From an uncultured Bacteroidales bacterium (GTDB taxonomy: Bacteria > Bacteroidota > Bacteroidia > Bacteroidales > UBA4417), in the NCBI GenBank assembly GCA_903822525.1, contig CAIJPI010000166.1, positions 1-51,333 on the forward strand: DNA of 51,333 bases, written 5' to 3'. A model generated the notes under the pieces. It saw only the letters and a list, made by a program, of their open reading frames with translations, made no database searches and was not told the DNA's origin. Below are positions 19,574-30,660 of the stretch, piece after piece. Each line of letters begins with the position of its first letter. Position 1 is the stretch's first letter. The position numbers were made by a program, and so were the translations under genes.

Positions 19574-20290
19574 ATGAGAACCTGGGTAATCCCCGACATA
19601 CATGGCTGCCTGCTTACGCTACGAACGCTGGCTGAAGACCTGATTGAGATTCGCAAAGAAGATGAACTCATTTTTCTGGGCGATGTTATCGATCGTGGAC
19701 CGGCAAGCAAAGGGGTTATCGACTACATTATGAAACTTGAGAATAGCGGTATTAAAACTACCGTGCTGAAAGGCAACCACGAGGACTATATGGCTAAAGT
19801 TTTCCGTGATGAACAATCCAAATCAGGCTTGCGGAAAATGCTGGGAATAAAATCGGTATCGTATAAAGATTGGTTATTATACGGTGGCGATACAACCATG
19901 CAGAGTTTCGATGCGTTTAATGTGAATGCTATTCCGGAAAGTTATATTAAATGGATTGAATCGCTGAAGTATTATATGCAATGGAAAGATTTCCTGATCG
20001 TTCATGCAGGGTTTAATTTCGATAAAGAGGATATTTTCAGTGATACTCAGGCTATGATGTGGATACGGGAGTATAAAATCGACAGGGAGAAACTTGGAAA
20101 CCGCAAGATCATTCATGGTCATGTACCAGTTACGCTCGATTTTATAACCCAATCGATCAGTTCAAGTTCGTTTGGCTTTATTGATCTCGACAACGGGGTA
20201 TATATGAACGATAAACCCGGTTATGGCAACCTCCTGGCCCTCGAACTAAATACGATGGAATTGCTTGTACAGCCTAACCTAGACTTCTGA
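19574..20290 (+). CDS. metallophosphoesterase (PPP-like serine/threonine phosphatase family)
   Basis: VIPDIHGC, FLGDVIDRGPAS, VLKGNHEDYM; ATG at 19574 (MRTWVIPDIHG) preferred over 19556. Confidence 0.88.
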   Translation: MRTWVIPDIHGCLLTLRTLAEDLIEIRKEDELIFLGDVIDRGPASKGVIDYIMKLENSGIKTTVLKGNHEDYMAKVFRDEQSKSGLRKMLGIKSVSYKDWLLYGGDTTMQSFDAFNVNAIPESYIKWIESLKYYMQWKDFLIVHAGFNFDKEDIFSDTQAMMWIREYKIDREKLGNRKIIHGHVPVTLDFITQSISSSSFGFIDLDNGVYMNDKPGYGNLLALELNTMELLVQPNLDF

Positions 20291-20315
20291 CAATTTTTTG
20301 CGGATTGACTATACT

Positions 20316-20352
20316 AAAAAGCCCCGTGACGTATCATCGTCACGGGGCTTTT
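20316..20352. terminator. bidirectional Rho-independent terminator
   Basis: aaaaAGCCCCGTGACGtatcatCGTCACGGGGCTttt between convergent genes. Confidence 0.9.
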
Positions 20353-20371
20353 AAATTCCGGGTTAAGTAGT

Positions 20372-21730
20372 TTAGAACAGGTTCCCGATGTTGATATACA
20401 ATCCTTTGGCACCATCCTGTTTATTCATGGCAAAGCCATAGTCAACTGCCAGTATAAAGTTCTCATTCAGTGCAATCCTCAATCCTGCTCCCAGGCTGGG
20501 GTGAAGTTTATCTTTCTCGAACGAGAAATCGAAGTATTTAGCCTGGTCGGCATCACTGATCTTCGACTTGTCGATCTTCACCTGCTGCACCACCATTCCG
20601 AAGTCGGAAAAGCCGTTCAGTGCAAAATACAGGTTTTGTTTTCCAACATGGGTTTTAAGGAATTTCCAGCGCATTTCGAGGTTGCCATAAGCAATACCAT
20701 CGCCAACAACCCTGTCGCGCATAATGCCGCGTAATGTTTTGGCGCCTCCAAGTCCGTCGGTTTTGGTGATGGACGAATACGAGCTAAGCATGTATGGCTG
20801 CATAAAGAAAGGGGCATTGCCGGCAATAGTTCCCTGGTAGCCAAGGCGATATACGAAGGATAGTTTGTCCTTAATCAGAGTGAAATATTGCCTGTGGATC
20901 AGCACCAGTTTGGCATACGAAAACTCAGGGTTAAACAGGAATCCGGGAGCATAGGTGATCAGGGCCTCGCTCCACATCCCTTTCATAGGGTTGGCTTCGT
21001 TATCGCGTGTATCGTAAACAATGCCTGCTTTCAGGAAATTAGCGCTGCCGCCATCTTTTTCAGCGGCACTTATAATACCCCATTCTACATATCTATCAAA
21101 CAGGGTGGTGTCGATGGGTAGTTTGTCAGCTTCATCTTTCCCTTTGTTGATAGCGTCGAAATCAACAGGGCCTGCTTTCATGTTCATGATTCCTATACCC
21201 CCAAGCCAGCGGAGATGTGGTCCTGAAAGTTGCCCCTGCAAATCGGCCGTGAAACGGAACATTTTCCGTAAGTCACGGTAAAAAACACGGGTTATATACT
21301 CTGCAGTGTTATCCTTGTCGGTTAATTCGGGCAGATACCGGCTCTGATAGCCGTTAAAGCCGTAAAAGTCGAGCGATTTCTCGGTAAGATAACTCAAATC
21401 GGCTGTTAAACGCAGGTGATGGGGCAGGAGGTTTTTTGCATCATAGAAAATCTGGTTGGTGCCTGATCCTTTGGTATAACGAGATACTTCCACTTTCATC
21501 ATCTGTTTGTATGAAGGGTATAGAGAGCCGTCGCCATAGTCGTACAAGCTCACAAGTCCACCATACTGAAACCCCATGTCAGCGTCGAATGAGATGGTAG
21601 GCAGTGCGCCGAACGAAAAGCCGGTGGGCGTTTTTGCTTCTTTCTTTTCTTTTGCTTCCTGTGCCTGAACTGCATTTTGCAGAAGCATGAAACCGCAATA
21701 AATAAACATCAACAGTAAGGTTCTTTTCAT
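20372..21730 (-). CDS. BamA/TamA family outer membrane protein (surface antigen-like beta-barrel)
   Basis: Signal peptide; FLKAGIVYDTRDNEANPMKGMWSEALITYAPGF; GGAKTLRGIMRDRVVGDGIAYGNLEMRWKF. Confidence 0.78.
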   Translation of the reverse strand: MKRTLLLMFIYCGFMLLQNAVQAQEAKEKKEAKTPTGFSFGALPTISFDADMGFQYGGLVSLYDYGDGSLYPSYKQMMKVEVSRYTKGSGTNQIFYDAKNLLPHHLRLTADLSYLTEKSLDFYGFNGYQSRYLPELTDKDNTAEYITRVFYRDLRKMFRFTADLQGQLSGPHLRWLGGIGIMNMKAGPVDFDAINKGKDEADKLPIDTTLFDRYVEWGIISAAEKDGGSANFLKAGIVYDTRDNEANPMKGMWSEALITYAPGFLFNPEFSYAKLVLIHRQYFTLIKDKLSFVYRLGYQGTIAGNAPFFMQPYMLSSYSSITKTDGLGGAKTLRGIMRDRVVGDGIAYGNLEMRWKFLKTHVGKQNLYFALNGFSDFGMVVQQVKIDKSKISDADQAKYFDFSFEKDKLHPSLGAGLRIALNENFILAVDYGFAMNKQDGAKGLYINIGNLF

Positions 21731-21734
21731 AAGA

Positions 21735-23081
21735 TTAACTATTAAGGGTGGTTTTTATTAGGTCAATTATCTGGGCTCTATCATTATACATAGTATCGAA
21801 ATTCTTGTTCTTTGTAATCCGGTAGCTGAAGACACGGAGTCTTCTCCATAATTTCTTCATATGGAGGTTATTATAGAATGCAAAGAACCCACTTACCGGA
21901 AGGCTGATTCCGAAAAGCAAGCGTATCGTCAGGTTGTCAGTAAAAAAACTAAATATCAACCATGTAAGCAGGTAATAAACAGGAAACAGGAAAAGGCTGA
22001 TACCGAAATGTATTGAACTCTTAAAATGAAGATCTTTAATTTTGGAAGAAATGTACACAGGAAACATTAATGGAATAAAATTGAGGGTCATTCCATAGAG
22101 ATGCAGGGGAAGCAGCAAAATGCTGAGCATGGTTTCAGCCAGCAGGAGCAATATGCGCGGCTTTTTCTGCTGAAGCATACAGTCCGTTATGCCCATCCGG
22201 CTTAGATTCATATTATAGCCGTCCAATACATTCCCGATCTCAACTGCTTTTTCGGGATGCTGTTTAAATGCTTCCGTAGCTTTCTGTGCTATATACTGCC
22301 TGATAGTAAGCTTATTATAAGGGTGCCGGTTAACGTTACATGTATTCCATACGTTGGGTTCATACATTTCGCATATCTGGTATGTAAGGTCATAATTTTC
22401 TTCCGGGATATGAATCATAACAGAGCGCATATTTTCAGCCAGCACTTTCATCATGGTGTTGATGGCCTTTTGCTCGTTATCGTGGTATTGCGCGATATAG
22501 TCGGCAATTTTGATAGGAGTTCCGAAAACTACAGTTAGATCCGAACCTGCATTGTAATAATCCGAATAGTCGATCCCGACAGGAATAATATGCAGGTTTA
22601 GGCTGTAGGCAGTGCTTTTCTCAGCCTGGAAAGCGATGCGGAAAATTCCTTTTTTCAAAGGGCGAAGTCTTTTTTTTCCTTCGTGGTTGCCTTCGGGCAG
22701 AATACAGATAGGAATATTCGAATTCAGCACATTTACGGTATTGTCGAATACTTCCTGGTTAAGACCCAGCGATTCGACGCCATCCCTGATCCTGTAAATA
22801 GGCAGAATCCTGAGCATATTCAGGATTTTGGCAATGGCAGGTTTTTTAAAGATATCGGCCCGTGCCAGAAATACCAGCGGCCTCCTGGATGCAAAATCCA
22901 CGGCAAACGCATCCATAAGGGCATTCTGATGGTTAGGTGCAAATATAACAGGAGTATCGGATGGTATTTTTTCGTAGCCTACAACAGTTATCCTCCTGTA
23001 ATATAAGCGGAAGGCTAAATGAACCCATGAATAGAGAAACCTATATAATAATGGCCATCTGAATTTAAAGCGTTCCCTCAT
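21735..23081 (-). CDS. PlsC-type 1-acyl-sn-glycerol-3-phosphate acyltransferase family protein
   Basis: VIFAPNHQNALMDAF (NHX4D), ICILPEGNHEGKKRLRPLKKG; C-terminal hydrophobic segments. Confidence 0.85.
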   Translation of the reverse strand: MRERFKFRWPLLYRFLYSWVHLAFRLYYRRITVVGYEKIPSDTPVIFAPNHQNALMDAFAVDFASRRPLVFLARADIFKKPAIAKILNMLRILPIYRIRDGVESLGLNQEVFDNTVNVLNSNIPICILPEGNHEGKKRLRPLKKGIFRIAFQAEKSTAYSLNLHIIPVGIDYSDYYNAGSDLTVVFGTPIKIADYIAQYHDNEQKAINTMMKVLAENMRSVMIHIPEENYDLTYQICEMYEPNVWNTCNVNRHPYNKLTIRQYIAQKATEAFKQHPEKAVEIGNVLDGYNMNLSRMGITDCMLQQKKPRILLLLAETMLSILLLPLHLYGMTLNFIPLMFPVYISSKIKDLHFKSSIHFGISLFLFPVYYLLTWLIFSFFTDNLTIRLLFGISLPVSGFFAFYNNLHMKKLWRRLRVFSYRITKNKNFDTMYNDRAQIIDLIKTTLNS

Positions 23082-23278
23082 GTTGTTATGTGCTACTAAT
23101 TATACCCGCAAGTATTTGTGTTCTCCCGAAATTATGCGGTTTAATACAGGTTCTGCCTGCCGGTTGACCTGATGAAGGTGTAAATCTATGAAAAAAAATA
23201 ATTAACAAAAATAAAAAATTGCATATCTCTGGAAATCGGTTAGTTTGAAATGCCCCGGCTTATATTTGCGCTTGCTTT

Positions 23279-25036
23279 TTGGGGAATGGGAATGTTTTCA
23301 TAATTTTGAAGAAAATCGTTCTCGTGAAAACAGGATCTGCCGGTAACAGCTTGCAGTTACAAATACTGATTGTGCTTACCGCTTCATTGCTTTTTATCCC
23401 ATTTGCCGGTGGCGTCCACCTGTTCGACTGGGATGAAATCAATTTTGCTGAATGTGCCCGCGAAATGATCGTTAGCCATGATTACCTGAATGTTCAGATC
23501 AATTTCAGGCCTTTCTGGGAAAAGCCGCCTCTCTTTATCTGGATGCAGGTGCTGAGTATGAAAGCCTTCGGTATCAATGAGTTTGCGGCACGTTTCCCAA
23601 ATGCTTTAGCCGGAATCGTATCGCTGCTGTTTATTTTCAACATTGGCAAAATACTTTATGATTCCCGTTTTGGAATGTGGTGGGTTGTTGTTTATGCAGG
23701 GAGCATTTTACCGCATTTCTATTTCCGCTCGGGAATCATCGATCCGTGGTTTAACCTTCTGATATTTATAGCCATATGGTTTTTTATACGGCTTCATTAT
23801 GCAGGTGAAGTTATATCGGCGAAACGCAGGATTTTATATGCAGCACTTTGGGGTGGTTTTACAGGCCTGGCTATTCTTACCAAGGGCCCCACTGCTTTAC
23901 TTATAATTGGATTGGTTGTTGGAATTGCTTACCTGCCCGATTTGTTCCGGCTTCTGAAGATCAAATCCCGGTTTCTGATATCACCTACTGTTTTTAAGCT
24001 GCGGGCGGGCGATATTTTCGTTTTCCTGCTGTTTACCATCCTGATTGGCGGTTCCTGGTTCTTGATCCAGGCGCTGAGCGGAAATGCAGATATGGTTTGG
24101 AAATTTATCCTTTACCAGGTCCGTTTGTTTACTATCCCGGATGCAGGGCATGGCGGGCATTGGAGCTATCACTTTATAGTATTGTTTGTCGGGGTATTCC
24201 CTGCTTCGTTGTTTGCGCTGATGCGTTTTAATAGGCCGGCAGGTCAACAGGCTGCACAACGACAGTTCCATGGGCTTATGCTCATTCTGTTCTGGGTTGT
24301 TCTCATCTTGTTTTCGATAGTAAAGACAAAAATTGTCCACTACAGTTCCTTGTGTTATTTTCCGCTGACTTTCATGGGAGCACTTGCCATCCGTGATCTG
24401 CTGAACGGTTCAGCTCGCTGGCGCAGATGGTTAAGTGTGCTGATGATAGTTTTTGCTTCGTTTTTCGCAATATTGGTTTCCTTGCTTCCGCTGGTCGACA
24501 GGTTTAAGAGCCGCATCATCAGTTCAGGAATTATAAAAGACGATTTTGCAGTTGCCAATCTGCAGGCTGATGTGCAGTGGACCGGATACGAATGGCTCCT
24601 TGGGCTGATATTGATTTCGGCAGTGCTTATAGCCGTAATACTTGCAAAAAGGAATTCGGTGAGCAAAGCATTAACAGTGCTATTTAGCGGAACAACTTTA
24701 TTTATTTTTCTGCTGATCCTGGTTTTCCCTTACCGCATCGAAAAATATTCGCAGCGTGCGGTCATCGATTTTTATAAATCAAAGGCTACGGAGAAATGCT
24801 ATGTCCTGAATTCAGGATATTTCAGTTATGCACCCCTGTTTTATGCCAACAAGATGCCTGGCGACTGCGCACGGCCTATGTGGTTGCTTACCGGGAATAT
24901 TGACCGTCCTTTCTACCTGGTGCTGAAAGAACCTCATTACGAGCAGTGGAAACATATAATCCCTGCCATGAAGGTTGTAAATAAAAAGAACGGGTTTGTG
25001 TTTTTGGTGAGATATCCGGCGAAAAAAGCAGAATAG
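23279..25036 (+). CDS. glycosyltransferase family 39 (ArnT/PMT-like) integral membrane protein
   Basis: HLFDWDEINFAECAREMI, EKPPLFIWMQ, NEFAARFPNALAGI; multiple TM segments; start codon uncertain. Confidence 0.85.
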   Translation: MGNGNVFIILKKIVLVKTGSAGNSLQLQILIVLTASLLFIPFAGGVHLFDWDEINFAECAREMIVSHDYLNVQINFRPFWEKPPLFIWMQVLSMKAFGINEFAARFPNALAGIVSLLFIFNIGKILYDSRFGMWWVVVYAGSILPHFYFRSGIIDPWFNLLIFIAIWFFIRLHYAGEVISAKRRILYAALWGGFTGLAILTKGPTALLIIGLVVGIAYLPDLFRLLKIKSRFLISPTVFKLRAGDIFVFLLFTILIGGSWFLIQALSGNADMVWKFILYQVRLFTIPDAGHGGHWSYHFIVLFVGVFPASLFALMRFNRPAGQQAAQRQFHGLMLILFWVVLILFSIVKTKIVHYSSLCYFPLTFMGALAIRDLLNGSARWRRWLSVLMIVFASFFAILVSLLPLVDRFKSRIISSGIIKDDFAVANLQADVQWTGYEWLLGLILISAVLIAVILAKRNSVSKALTVLFSGTTLFIFLLILVFPYRIEKYSQRAVIDFYKSKATEKCYVLNSGYFSYAPLFYANKMPGDCARPMWLLTGNIDRPFYLVLKEPHYEQWKHIIPAMKVVNKKNGFVFLVRYPAKKAE

Positions 25037-25088
25037 TCCGAACTATGGCAGTTCTGGGATTTTACAAAAATTGATAAATTTTTTAACG

Positions 25089-25120
25089 AAAACCCTCTTC
25101 ATGCGAATAAAAGGGTTTTT
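25089..25120 (+). terminator. Rho-independent terminator after the GT39 gene
   Basis: AAAACCCT...AGGGTTTTT hairpin with T run. Confidence 0.7.
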
Positions 25121-25134
25121 GTGATTTGGCTGAT

Positions 25135-25357
25135 AGACTGTCTGAAAATGATTTTAACTACTTTTAGATGGGAATAACCTGTTTACTGTCACATTGAGCG
25201 AAGTCGAAATGCCCTTGTACAGCGTTAAAAGGAAAAAAATGAGATGATTTGGTGGGCTTCGACTCCCCTTCGGCAAGCGCAGGGCAGGCTTCTCAGCCTG
25301 ACAGTAAATAGAGAAATTGACCTATTAACGCATCAAAAATTAAAATTTAGACAGTCT
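25135..25357. mobile_element. MITE-like non-autonomous element, copy 1 (223 bp)
   Basis: Terminal inverted repeats AGACTGTCT...AGACAGTCT; high similarity to 32956-33180; no ORF. Confidence 0.75.
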
Positions 25358-25423
25358 CTTAATTAGTCTGCCAAAATCATGCTCTTTTAACGCGATTCGG
25401 GAAAGCCATTTTTCCTGAAACAG

Positions 25424-25454
25424 AAAACCCTTTCCAGATAAATGAAAAGGGTTT
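25424..25454 (-). terminator. Rho-independent terminator after mutB
   Basis: On the minus strand: AAACCCTTTTcatttatctggAAAGGGTTTT, downstream of the mutB stop. Confidence 0.7.
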
Positions 25455-25475
25455 CCCAAAATATTTCGTGTCAGA

Positions 25476-27614
25476 TTATTTCCTGCTGCTGATCAGTATT
25501 TCCAGCATCTGAATGGCAGCAGCCGGTATTTTGGTGCCGGGTCCGAATATGGCAACAGCGCCTGCTTTATAGAGGAAGTCGTAATCCTGCGAAGGAATCA
25601 CACCTCCCACAATGACCATAATATCTTCGCGGCCGAGTTTCTTTAATTCCTCAATCACCTGTGGAACCAAGGTTTTATGCCCGGCGGCCAGACTCGAAAC
25701 GCCTAGCACATGAACATCGTTTTCTACAGCTTGCCGTGCAGCCTCGGCAGGGGTCTGGAACAAAGGTCCCATATCCACATCGAAGCCTATATCGGCATAT
25801 CCTGTGGCAACAACCTTCGCGCCACGGTCGTGACCGTCCTGTCCCATTTTTGCAATCATAATGCGTGGGCGTCGGCCATCGAGGGCAGCAAATTCGTCAG
25901 CCATAGAACAGGCCTTCATATAGTGTTCGTCGCCCTGGCTTTCTGAGGAGTAGACTCCTGATATTGATCGGATCACAGCTTTGTACCTCCCATAAATTTT
26001 TTCTAAAGCACTTGAAATTTCTCCTAATGATGCGCGTTTCCGGGCAGCGTCGATGGCTAATTCCAGCAGGTTGCCTACACCTGATTCAGCGCAGTTTGTA
26101 AGCGCTTCCAATGCCAGCTGAACTTCAGCGTTATTGCGTTCGGCACGCAGTTTTTCAAGTCGTGCAATCTGCGAAATACGGACTGCAGTATTATCCACTT
26201 CCAGTATATCGATAGGATCTTCCTTGGCTAAGCGGTATTTGTTAATTCCTACAATAGTGTCTTTGCCTGCATCAATTTTTGCCTGACGGCGGGCCGAAGC
26301 TTCTTCGATACGCATTTTAGGAATTCCGGTTTCTATGGCTTTCGACATTCCACCGAGTTCTTCCACTTCCTGTATCAGTTTCCATGCATTTGCGGCAAGT
26401 TCATGGGTAAGTGCTTCAACATAGTATGAGCCTGCCCATGGATCGACAGCTTTGCAGATATTGGTTTCTTCCTGAAGGTATATCTGTGTGTTTCGTGCAA
26501 TGCGTGCCGAGAAATCAGTAGGCAGGGCAATGGCTTCGTCGAGCGCATTGGTATGCAGCGACTGGGTATGTCCTAGGGCAGCAGCAAGGGCTTCAACACA
26601 GGTGCGCGTGACGTTGTTGTATGGGTCCTGCTCGGTAAGGCTCCAGCCCGAAGTTTGCGAGTGTGTGCGCAGAGCCATCGATTTAGGATCTTTTGGGTTG
26701 AACTGCTGTACAATTTTAGCCCAAAGCATGCGTGCAGCGCGCATTTTAGCAATTTCCATAAAATGGTTCATGCCTATTCCCCAGAAAAAGGAAAGCCTGG
26801 GTGCAAAAGCATCAACCGGAATACCGGCATCAATGCCTTTGCGGATATATTCCATGCCATCGGCCAGGGTATAAGCCAGTTCGATATCGGCGGTAGCGCC
26901 TGCTTCCTGTATGTGATAGCCGCTGATGCTGATAGAGTTAAACTTCTTCATATTTTTCGAGGTAAACTCGAAAATATCGGCAATGATACGCATGCTGGGT
27001 GTAGGCGGATAGATGTACGTATTGCGAACCATGAACTCTTTGAGGATGTCGTTCTGAATGGTCCCGCTTAGTTTTTCCATTGGAACGCCCTGTTCTTCGG
27101 CAGCCACAATGTAAAAAGCAAGCACCGGAAGTACGGCTCCGTTCATGGTCATCGAAACCGACATCTTGTCCAATGGAATCTGGTCGAACAGGATTTTCAT
27201 ATCGAGGATGGAGTCGATAGCAACGCCTGCTTTACCTACATCGCCTTCAACGCGTTCGTGATCGCTGTCGTAACCGCGGTGTGTGGCCAGGTCGAATGCA
27301 ACCGATAGCCCCATCTGGCCTGCAGCAAGGTTGCGGCGGTAAAAAGCATTCGATTCTTCGGCAGTCGAAAAACCGGCATACTGTCGGATTGTCCAGGGTT
27401 TCATCACATACATGGTGCTGTATGGTCCTCGCAGAAAAGGAGGTAAGCCTGCTGCATAATCAAGGTGCTCCATACCCGCCAGATCGGCGCGGCTGTAAAC
27501 CGGTTTCACAGCAATTCGTTCATTGGTCATCCATTCACTTTGTGCTGAAGGCTGACTGGCCGCCGGAGCAGGCTGGCCTGTATTTATATCAATTTGTTTA
27601 AAATCGGGTCGCAT
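25476..27614 (-). CDS. mutB: methylmalonyl-CoA mutase large subunit
   Basis: TIM-barrel sequence plus B12 domain [36 protein letters not shown] (DxHxxG intact); 712 aa. Confidence 0.96.
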   Translation of the reverse strand: MRPDFKQIDINTGQPAPAASQPSAQSEWMTNERIAVKPVYSRADLAGMEHLDYAAGLPPFLRGPYSTMYVMKPWTIRQYAGFSTAEESNAFYRRNLAAGQMGLSVAFDLATHRGYDSDHERVEGDVGKAGVAIDSILDMKILFDQIPLDKMSVSMTMNGAVLPVLAFYIVAAEEQGVPMEKLSGTIQNDILKEFMVRNTYIYPPTPSMRIIADIFEFTSKNMKKFNSISISGYHIQEAGATADIELAYTLADGMEYIRKGIDAGIPVDAFAPRLSFFWGIGMNHFMEIAKMRAARMLWAKIVQQFNPKDPKSMALRTHSQTSGWSLTEQDPYNNVTRTCVEALAAALGHTQSLHTNALDEAIALPTDFSARIARNTQIYLQEETNICKAVDPWAGSYYVEALTHELAANAWKLIQEVEELGGMSKAIETGIPKMRIEEASARRQAKIDAGKDTIVGINKYRLAKEDPIDILEVDNTAVRISQIARLEKLRAERNNAEVQLALEALTNCAESGVGNLLELAIDAARKRASLGEISSALEKIYGRYKAVIRSISGVYSSESQGDEHYMKACSMADEFAALDGRRPRIMIAKMGQDGHDRGAKVVATGYADIGFDVDMGPLFQTPAEAARQAVENDVHVLGVSSLAAGHKTLVPQVIEELKKLGREDIMVIVGGVIPSQDYDFLYKAGAVAIFGPGTKIPAAAIQMLEILISSRK

Positions 27615-27667
27615 CGTATGATGAGGAATTTTATTAATTCAAAGAGAGTTGTTCAAAGCTGCTGTTT

Positions 27668-29605
27668 CTAGAAGATACCCAGTTTTTCCTGGAACGATTC
27701 TAAAGTTTGGAGCAGGTTGCTGCGAACGTGAATAAATTCATCGATTCCGGATTGTTTTAAGGTTTCGAGAATCTCTTTCGGATAGCCGGCAACAACAAGA
27801 TTCAGATCTGTGTTGGCAGCTCTAAGTTTTTGAGCAATCTCAGGTCCTGATTCAGCATATTCATCGTCGGAACTGCAAAGCACTACGATTTCGGCTTCAG
27901 AGGCAAGAGCAGCTTTTATTCCTTCATCAACGGAGTCAAATCCTGAATTGTCGAGGATCTGGTACCCGGCACAGCCAAAGAAATTGGTGCTGAACATAGC
28001 TCTTGCCTTACGTATGGCAAGGTTCCCGAAGTTGAACAGGAAAACGGCCGGCTTTTTATTCCCGTCGGCAACATATTGTTCGGTGGCAAGCCTCAACTGG
28101 TCGAAAGCATCAGAACCGCCAAAAAGAGTAAGTTTCTTATAGGTAGTAGGTGCATCGTCATCTTCCTCCTCATCCACTTCCATTTCTTCGTCGGCATATA
28201 ATTCTTCTTCGAGCATTTCATCTTCTTCAGCGAAGTGAATCCTGGCAAGCATCTGTTCTTCAGGGTTTGGATGCTGGTTGGTTCCAAGTTGTATCAGACG
28301 TCGGTTAGCAATATCATCGAGACGCAGGCCGGCTGATTTTTCAACCAGATCCTGAACATAGCCTGATTTTATTGCCTCGAGCATGCCTCCTTTTTCTTCA
28401 ACCTGCAGGAATACTTTCCATGCTGCCTCGGCAATAAGCTGAGTAAGATTTTCAATATAATAGGAGCCGGCAGCAGGGTCGACAACCTTATCGAGATATA
28501 CTTCTTCTTTTAATATAATCTGCTGATTGCGGGCCAGCCGGTTCGAAAATTCGTCGGGGTCCTTATAGAAAGTGTCGAAAGGAAGAATGCTTAGGGATTG
28601 TGTTCCTCCTAAAATAGCCGACATGGCTTCGGTAGTGGTGCGCAGCAGGTTTACATAAGGATCGAACAGCGTTTTGTTCCAGGCTGAGGTATTGCAGTGG
28701 ATGTGCATCTGCATGGATGCGTCGGTGGCAGGTTTGTACTCTGCAACAATTTTCGCCCAAAGCATACGGGCTGCCCTGAGTCGGGCAATTTCAAGAAAAT
28801 AATTGGATCCTATGCCAAACGAAAACATCATTCGCGGAGCTATATCATCAACAGCTATGCCGGCAGCAGTTGCCAGCGAAAGGTACTCGGTACCCGAAGC
28901 CAGGCTGAATCCCAGTTCCTGAACCAGGGTAGCCCCTGCGCTGTTGAAATAGTGCCCGTTTACATTAATAACTTTCATGGCAGGCATAAGCTCTTTGCCA
29001 AGTTTTACCATAGATGCAATCTGGGCCATATCACTCTTTTCGGACTTCCAGAAATCCCCGTTCAGCAAAACATAGCTCAAAGGGTCGAAATCAAATGATC
29101 CTTTCAGCTTCGAAACCGGTAGTTTCTGTGTAAGGGCATTTGCACCAACAATCTTTATGAGTGAAGGGTACGAAGTGGCTGCACCGAAATGAATGGAAAC
29201 TTCAGTAGTATTAATACCTTTGAGCAGATCTTCCACATCTGTTTCCGACTGCAGTTCAGTGGCAACAAGTCCTAATCCGGTAGCCCCGCGTTTTACAGCA
29301 TCAACAGCCAGCCTGTTGGCTTCTGTTTCGTCATCTGTTTCAATATCCTGACGGATTTCCCAGTTGTTGGAACTGCTTTGGTTGCCACGAACGAAAGGAT
29401 ATTCACCAGGTAGTGTATTTATTGACCCGATTCCAAGGGTATCTTCGTCTCTGTAGTAGGGTTTTACGTCAAAGCCTTCCGACGTTTTCCAGACGAGTTT
29501 TTTCTGGTAATCAGCGCCTTTCAGGTCATCAGTAATCCGGGCTTCCCATTCGGAGGTGCTTACCGGCGGGAATGTGCCGAAAAGTTTATCATTATTCTGA
29601 TCCAT
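27668..29605 (-). CDS. mutA: methylmalonyl-CoA mutase small subunit
   Basis: Paralogous to mutB, adjacent; C-terminal B12-like domain without DxHxxG; acidic linker. Confidence 0.92.
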   Translation of the reverse strand: MDQNNDKLFGTFPPVSTSEWEARITDDLKGADYQKKLVWKTSEGFDVKPYYRDEDTLGIGSINTLPGEYPFVRGNQSSSNNWEIRQDIETDDETEANRLAVDAVKRGATGLGLVATELQSETDVEDLLKGINTTEVSIHFGAATSYPSLIKIVGANALTQKLPVSKLKGSFDFDPLSYVLLNGDFWKSEKSDMAQIASMVKLGKELMPAMKVINVNGHYFNSAGATLVQELGFSLASGTEYLSLATAAGIAVDDIAPRMMFSFGIGSNYFLEIARLRAARMLWAKIVAEYKPATDASMQMHIHCNTSAWNKTLFDPYVNLLRTTTEAMSAILGGTQSLSILPFDTFYKDPDEFSNRLARNQQIILKEEVYLDKVVDPAAGSYYIENLTQLIAEAAWKVFLQVEEKGGMLEAIKSGYVQDLVEKSAGLRLDDIANRRLIQLGTNQHPNPEEQMLARIHFAEEDEMLEEELYADEEMEVDEEEDDDAPTTYKKLTLFGGSDAFDQLRLATEQYVADGNKKPAVFLFNFGNLAIRKARAMFSTNFFGCAGYQILDNSGFDSVDEGIKAALASEAEIVVLCSSDDEYAESGPEIAQKLRAANTDLNLVVAGYPKEILETLKQSGIDEFIHVRSNLLQTLESFQEKLGIF

Positions 29606-29805
29606 AGTTAATTATAAGTTGGTCAGCATGTTTGCCGGCATCAGGCCGGTTGTGTTAATTGCGTGCAAAGGTATAAATATTTGGAATCATAAACAGTCCT
29701 TTGTTAATTGATTAACAGGCGTGGTTCGAAAAATCGGCTTAACTTTACCATTTCAGAAATTACAATATCAGATTCCGGATGTTAATATTCTAAAGTATTG
29801 TTAGT

Positions 29806-30660
29806 ATGGTTATTGCAATAAGCGGTGCAGGAGGATTTATAGGGAAGCAGCTATCTGTTTTTTTTCAATCAGTTGGTAATCAGGTAGTGAGTATACCCCG
29901 TTTGCCTGCCGCTATACCAGTCGCTGAAGTAGCAGCTTTGCTTTCAGGAGCTGATGTGATCATAAACCTGGCGGGGGCTCCAATTGTTAGCCGGTGGACC
30001 AGCGCATATAAAAAAATGCTTTACGACAGCCGTATCATTACCACCCGCAAGATTGTGGAAGCCATGGGCCTGACAGAAAAAAAGCCGGTACTCCTTATAT
30101 CTGCTTCTGCGATTGGTATTTATTCGTCACAAGGACTTCAATCTGAAAAGGATTTTCAACCGGCCACGGATTTCCTGGGGCATATATGCAGTGACTGGGA
30201 ACTGGAGGCAAAAAAGGCGGACTCTTTCACCCGCGTTGCAGTAATCCGTTTTGGAATTGTATTAGGAAAAGGCGGCGGTGCTTTAAAGCGGATGCTTCCT
30301 TTATTCCGACTTGGGCTTGGCGGCAGAATTGCTTCCGGACGGCAGGGCTTCTCCTGGATTCATATTCATGATTTAATTCAGGCCATACAGTTTATAATCG
30401 AAAATGATAAACTTTCGGGTGAGTTTAATTTCACGGCACCCGAAGTAGTTGATAATAAAACATTTACAAAAGTGCTTGCAGGAGTTTTAAAAAGACCTGC
30501 TTTTTTTGCTGTTCCCTCGCCGGCACTCAAATTAGTATTTGGCGAAGGCGCTATAGCAGTAACCGGCGGACAGTTTGCCCCTCCCGGGCATTTGCTGGGG
30601 GAAGGTTTTACATTCCGCTTTCCTGACCTGCAGAGTGCATTACGGGATATAGCAACCTAG
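29806..30660 (+). CDS. TIGR01777-type NAD-dependent epimerase/SDR protein
   Basis: ISGAGGFIGKQL; VIINLAGAPIVSRWTSAYKKMLYDSRIITTRKIVEA; FSWIHIHDLIQAIQFIIE; C-terminal DUF1731-like region. Confidence 0.88.
   Translation: MVIAISGAGGFIGKQLSVFFQSVGNQVVSIPRLPAAIPVAEVAALLSGADVIINLAGAPIVSRWTSAYKKMLYDSRIITTRKIVEAMGLTEKKPVLLISASAIGIYSSQGLQSEKDFQPATDFLGHICSDWELEAKKADSFTRVAVIRFGIVLGKGGGALKRMLPLFRLGLGGRIASGRQGFSWIHIHDLIQAIQFIIENDKLSGEFNFTAPEVVDNKTFTKVLAGVLKRPAFFAVPSPALKLVFGEGAIAVTGGQFAPPGHLLGEGFTFRFPDLQSALRDIAT

Noticed and set aside
25661-27601. Several + strand ORFs opposite mutB
   Set aside because: Shadow ORFs opposite a highly conserved mutase; no independent support.
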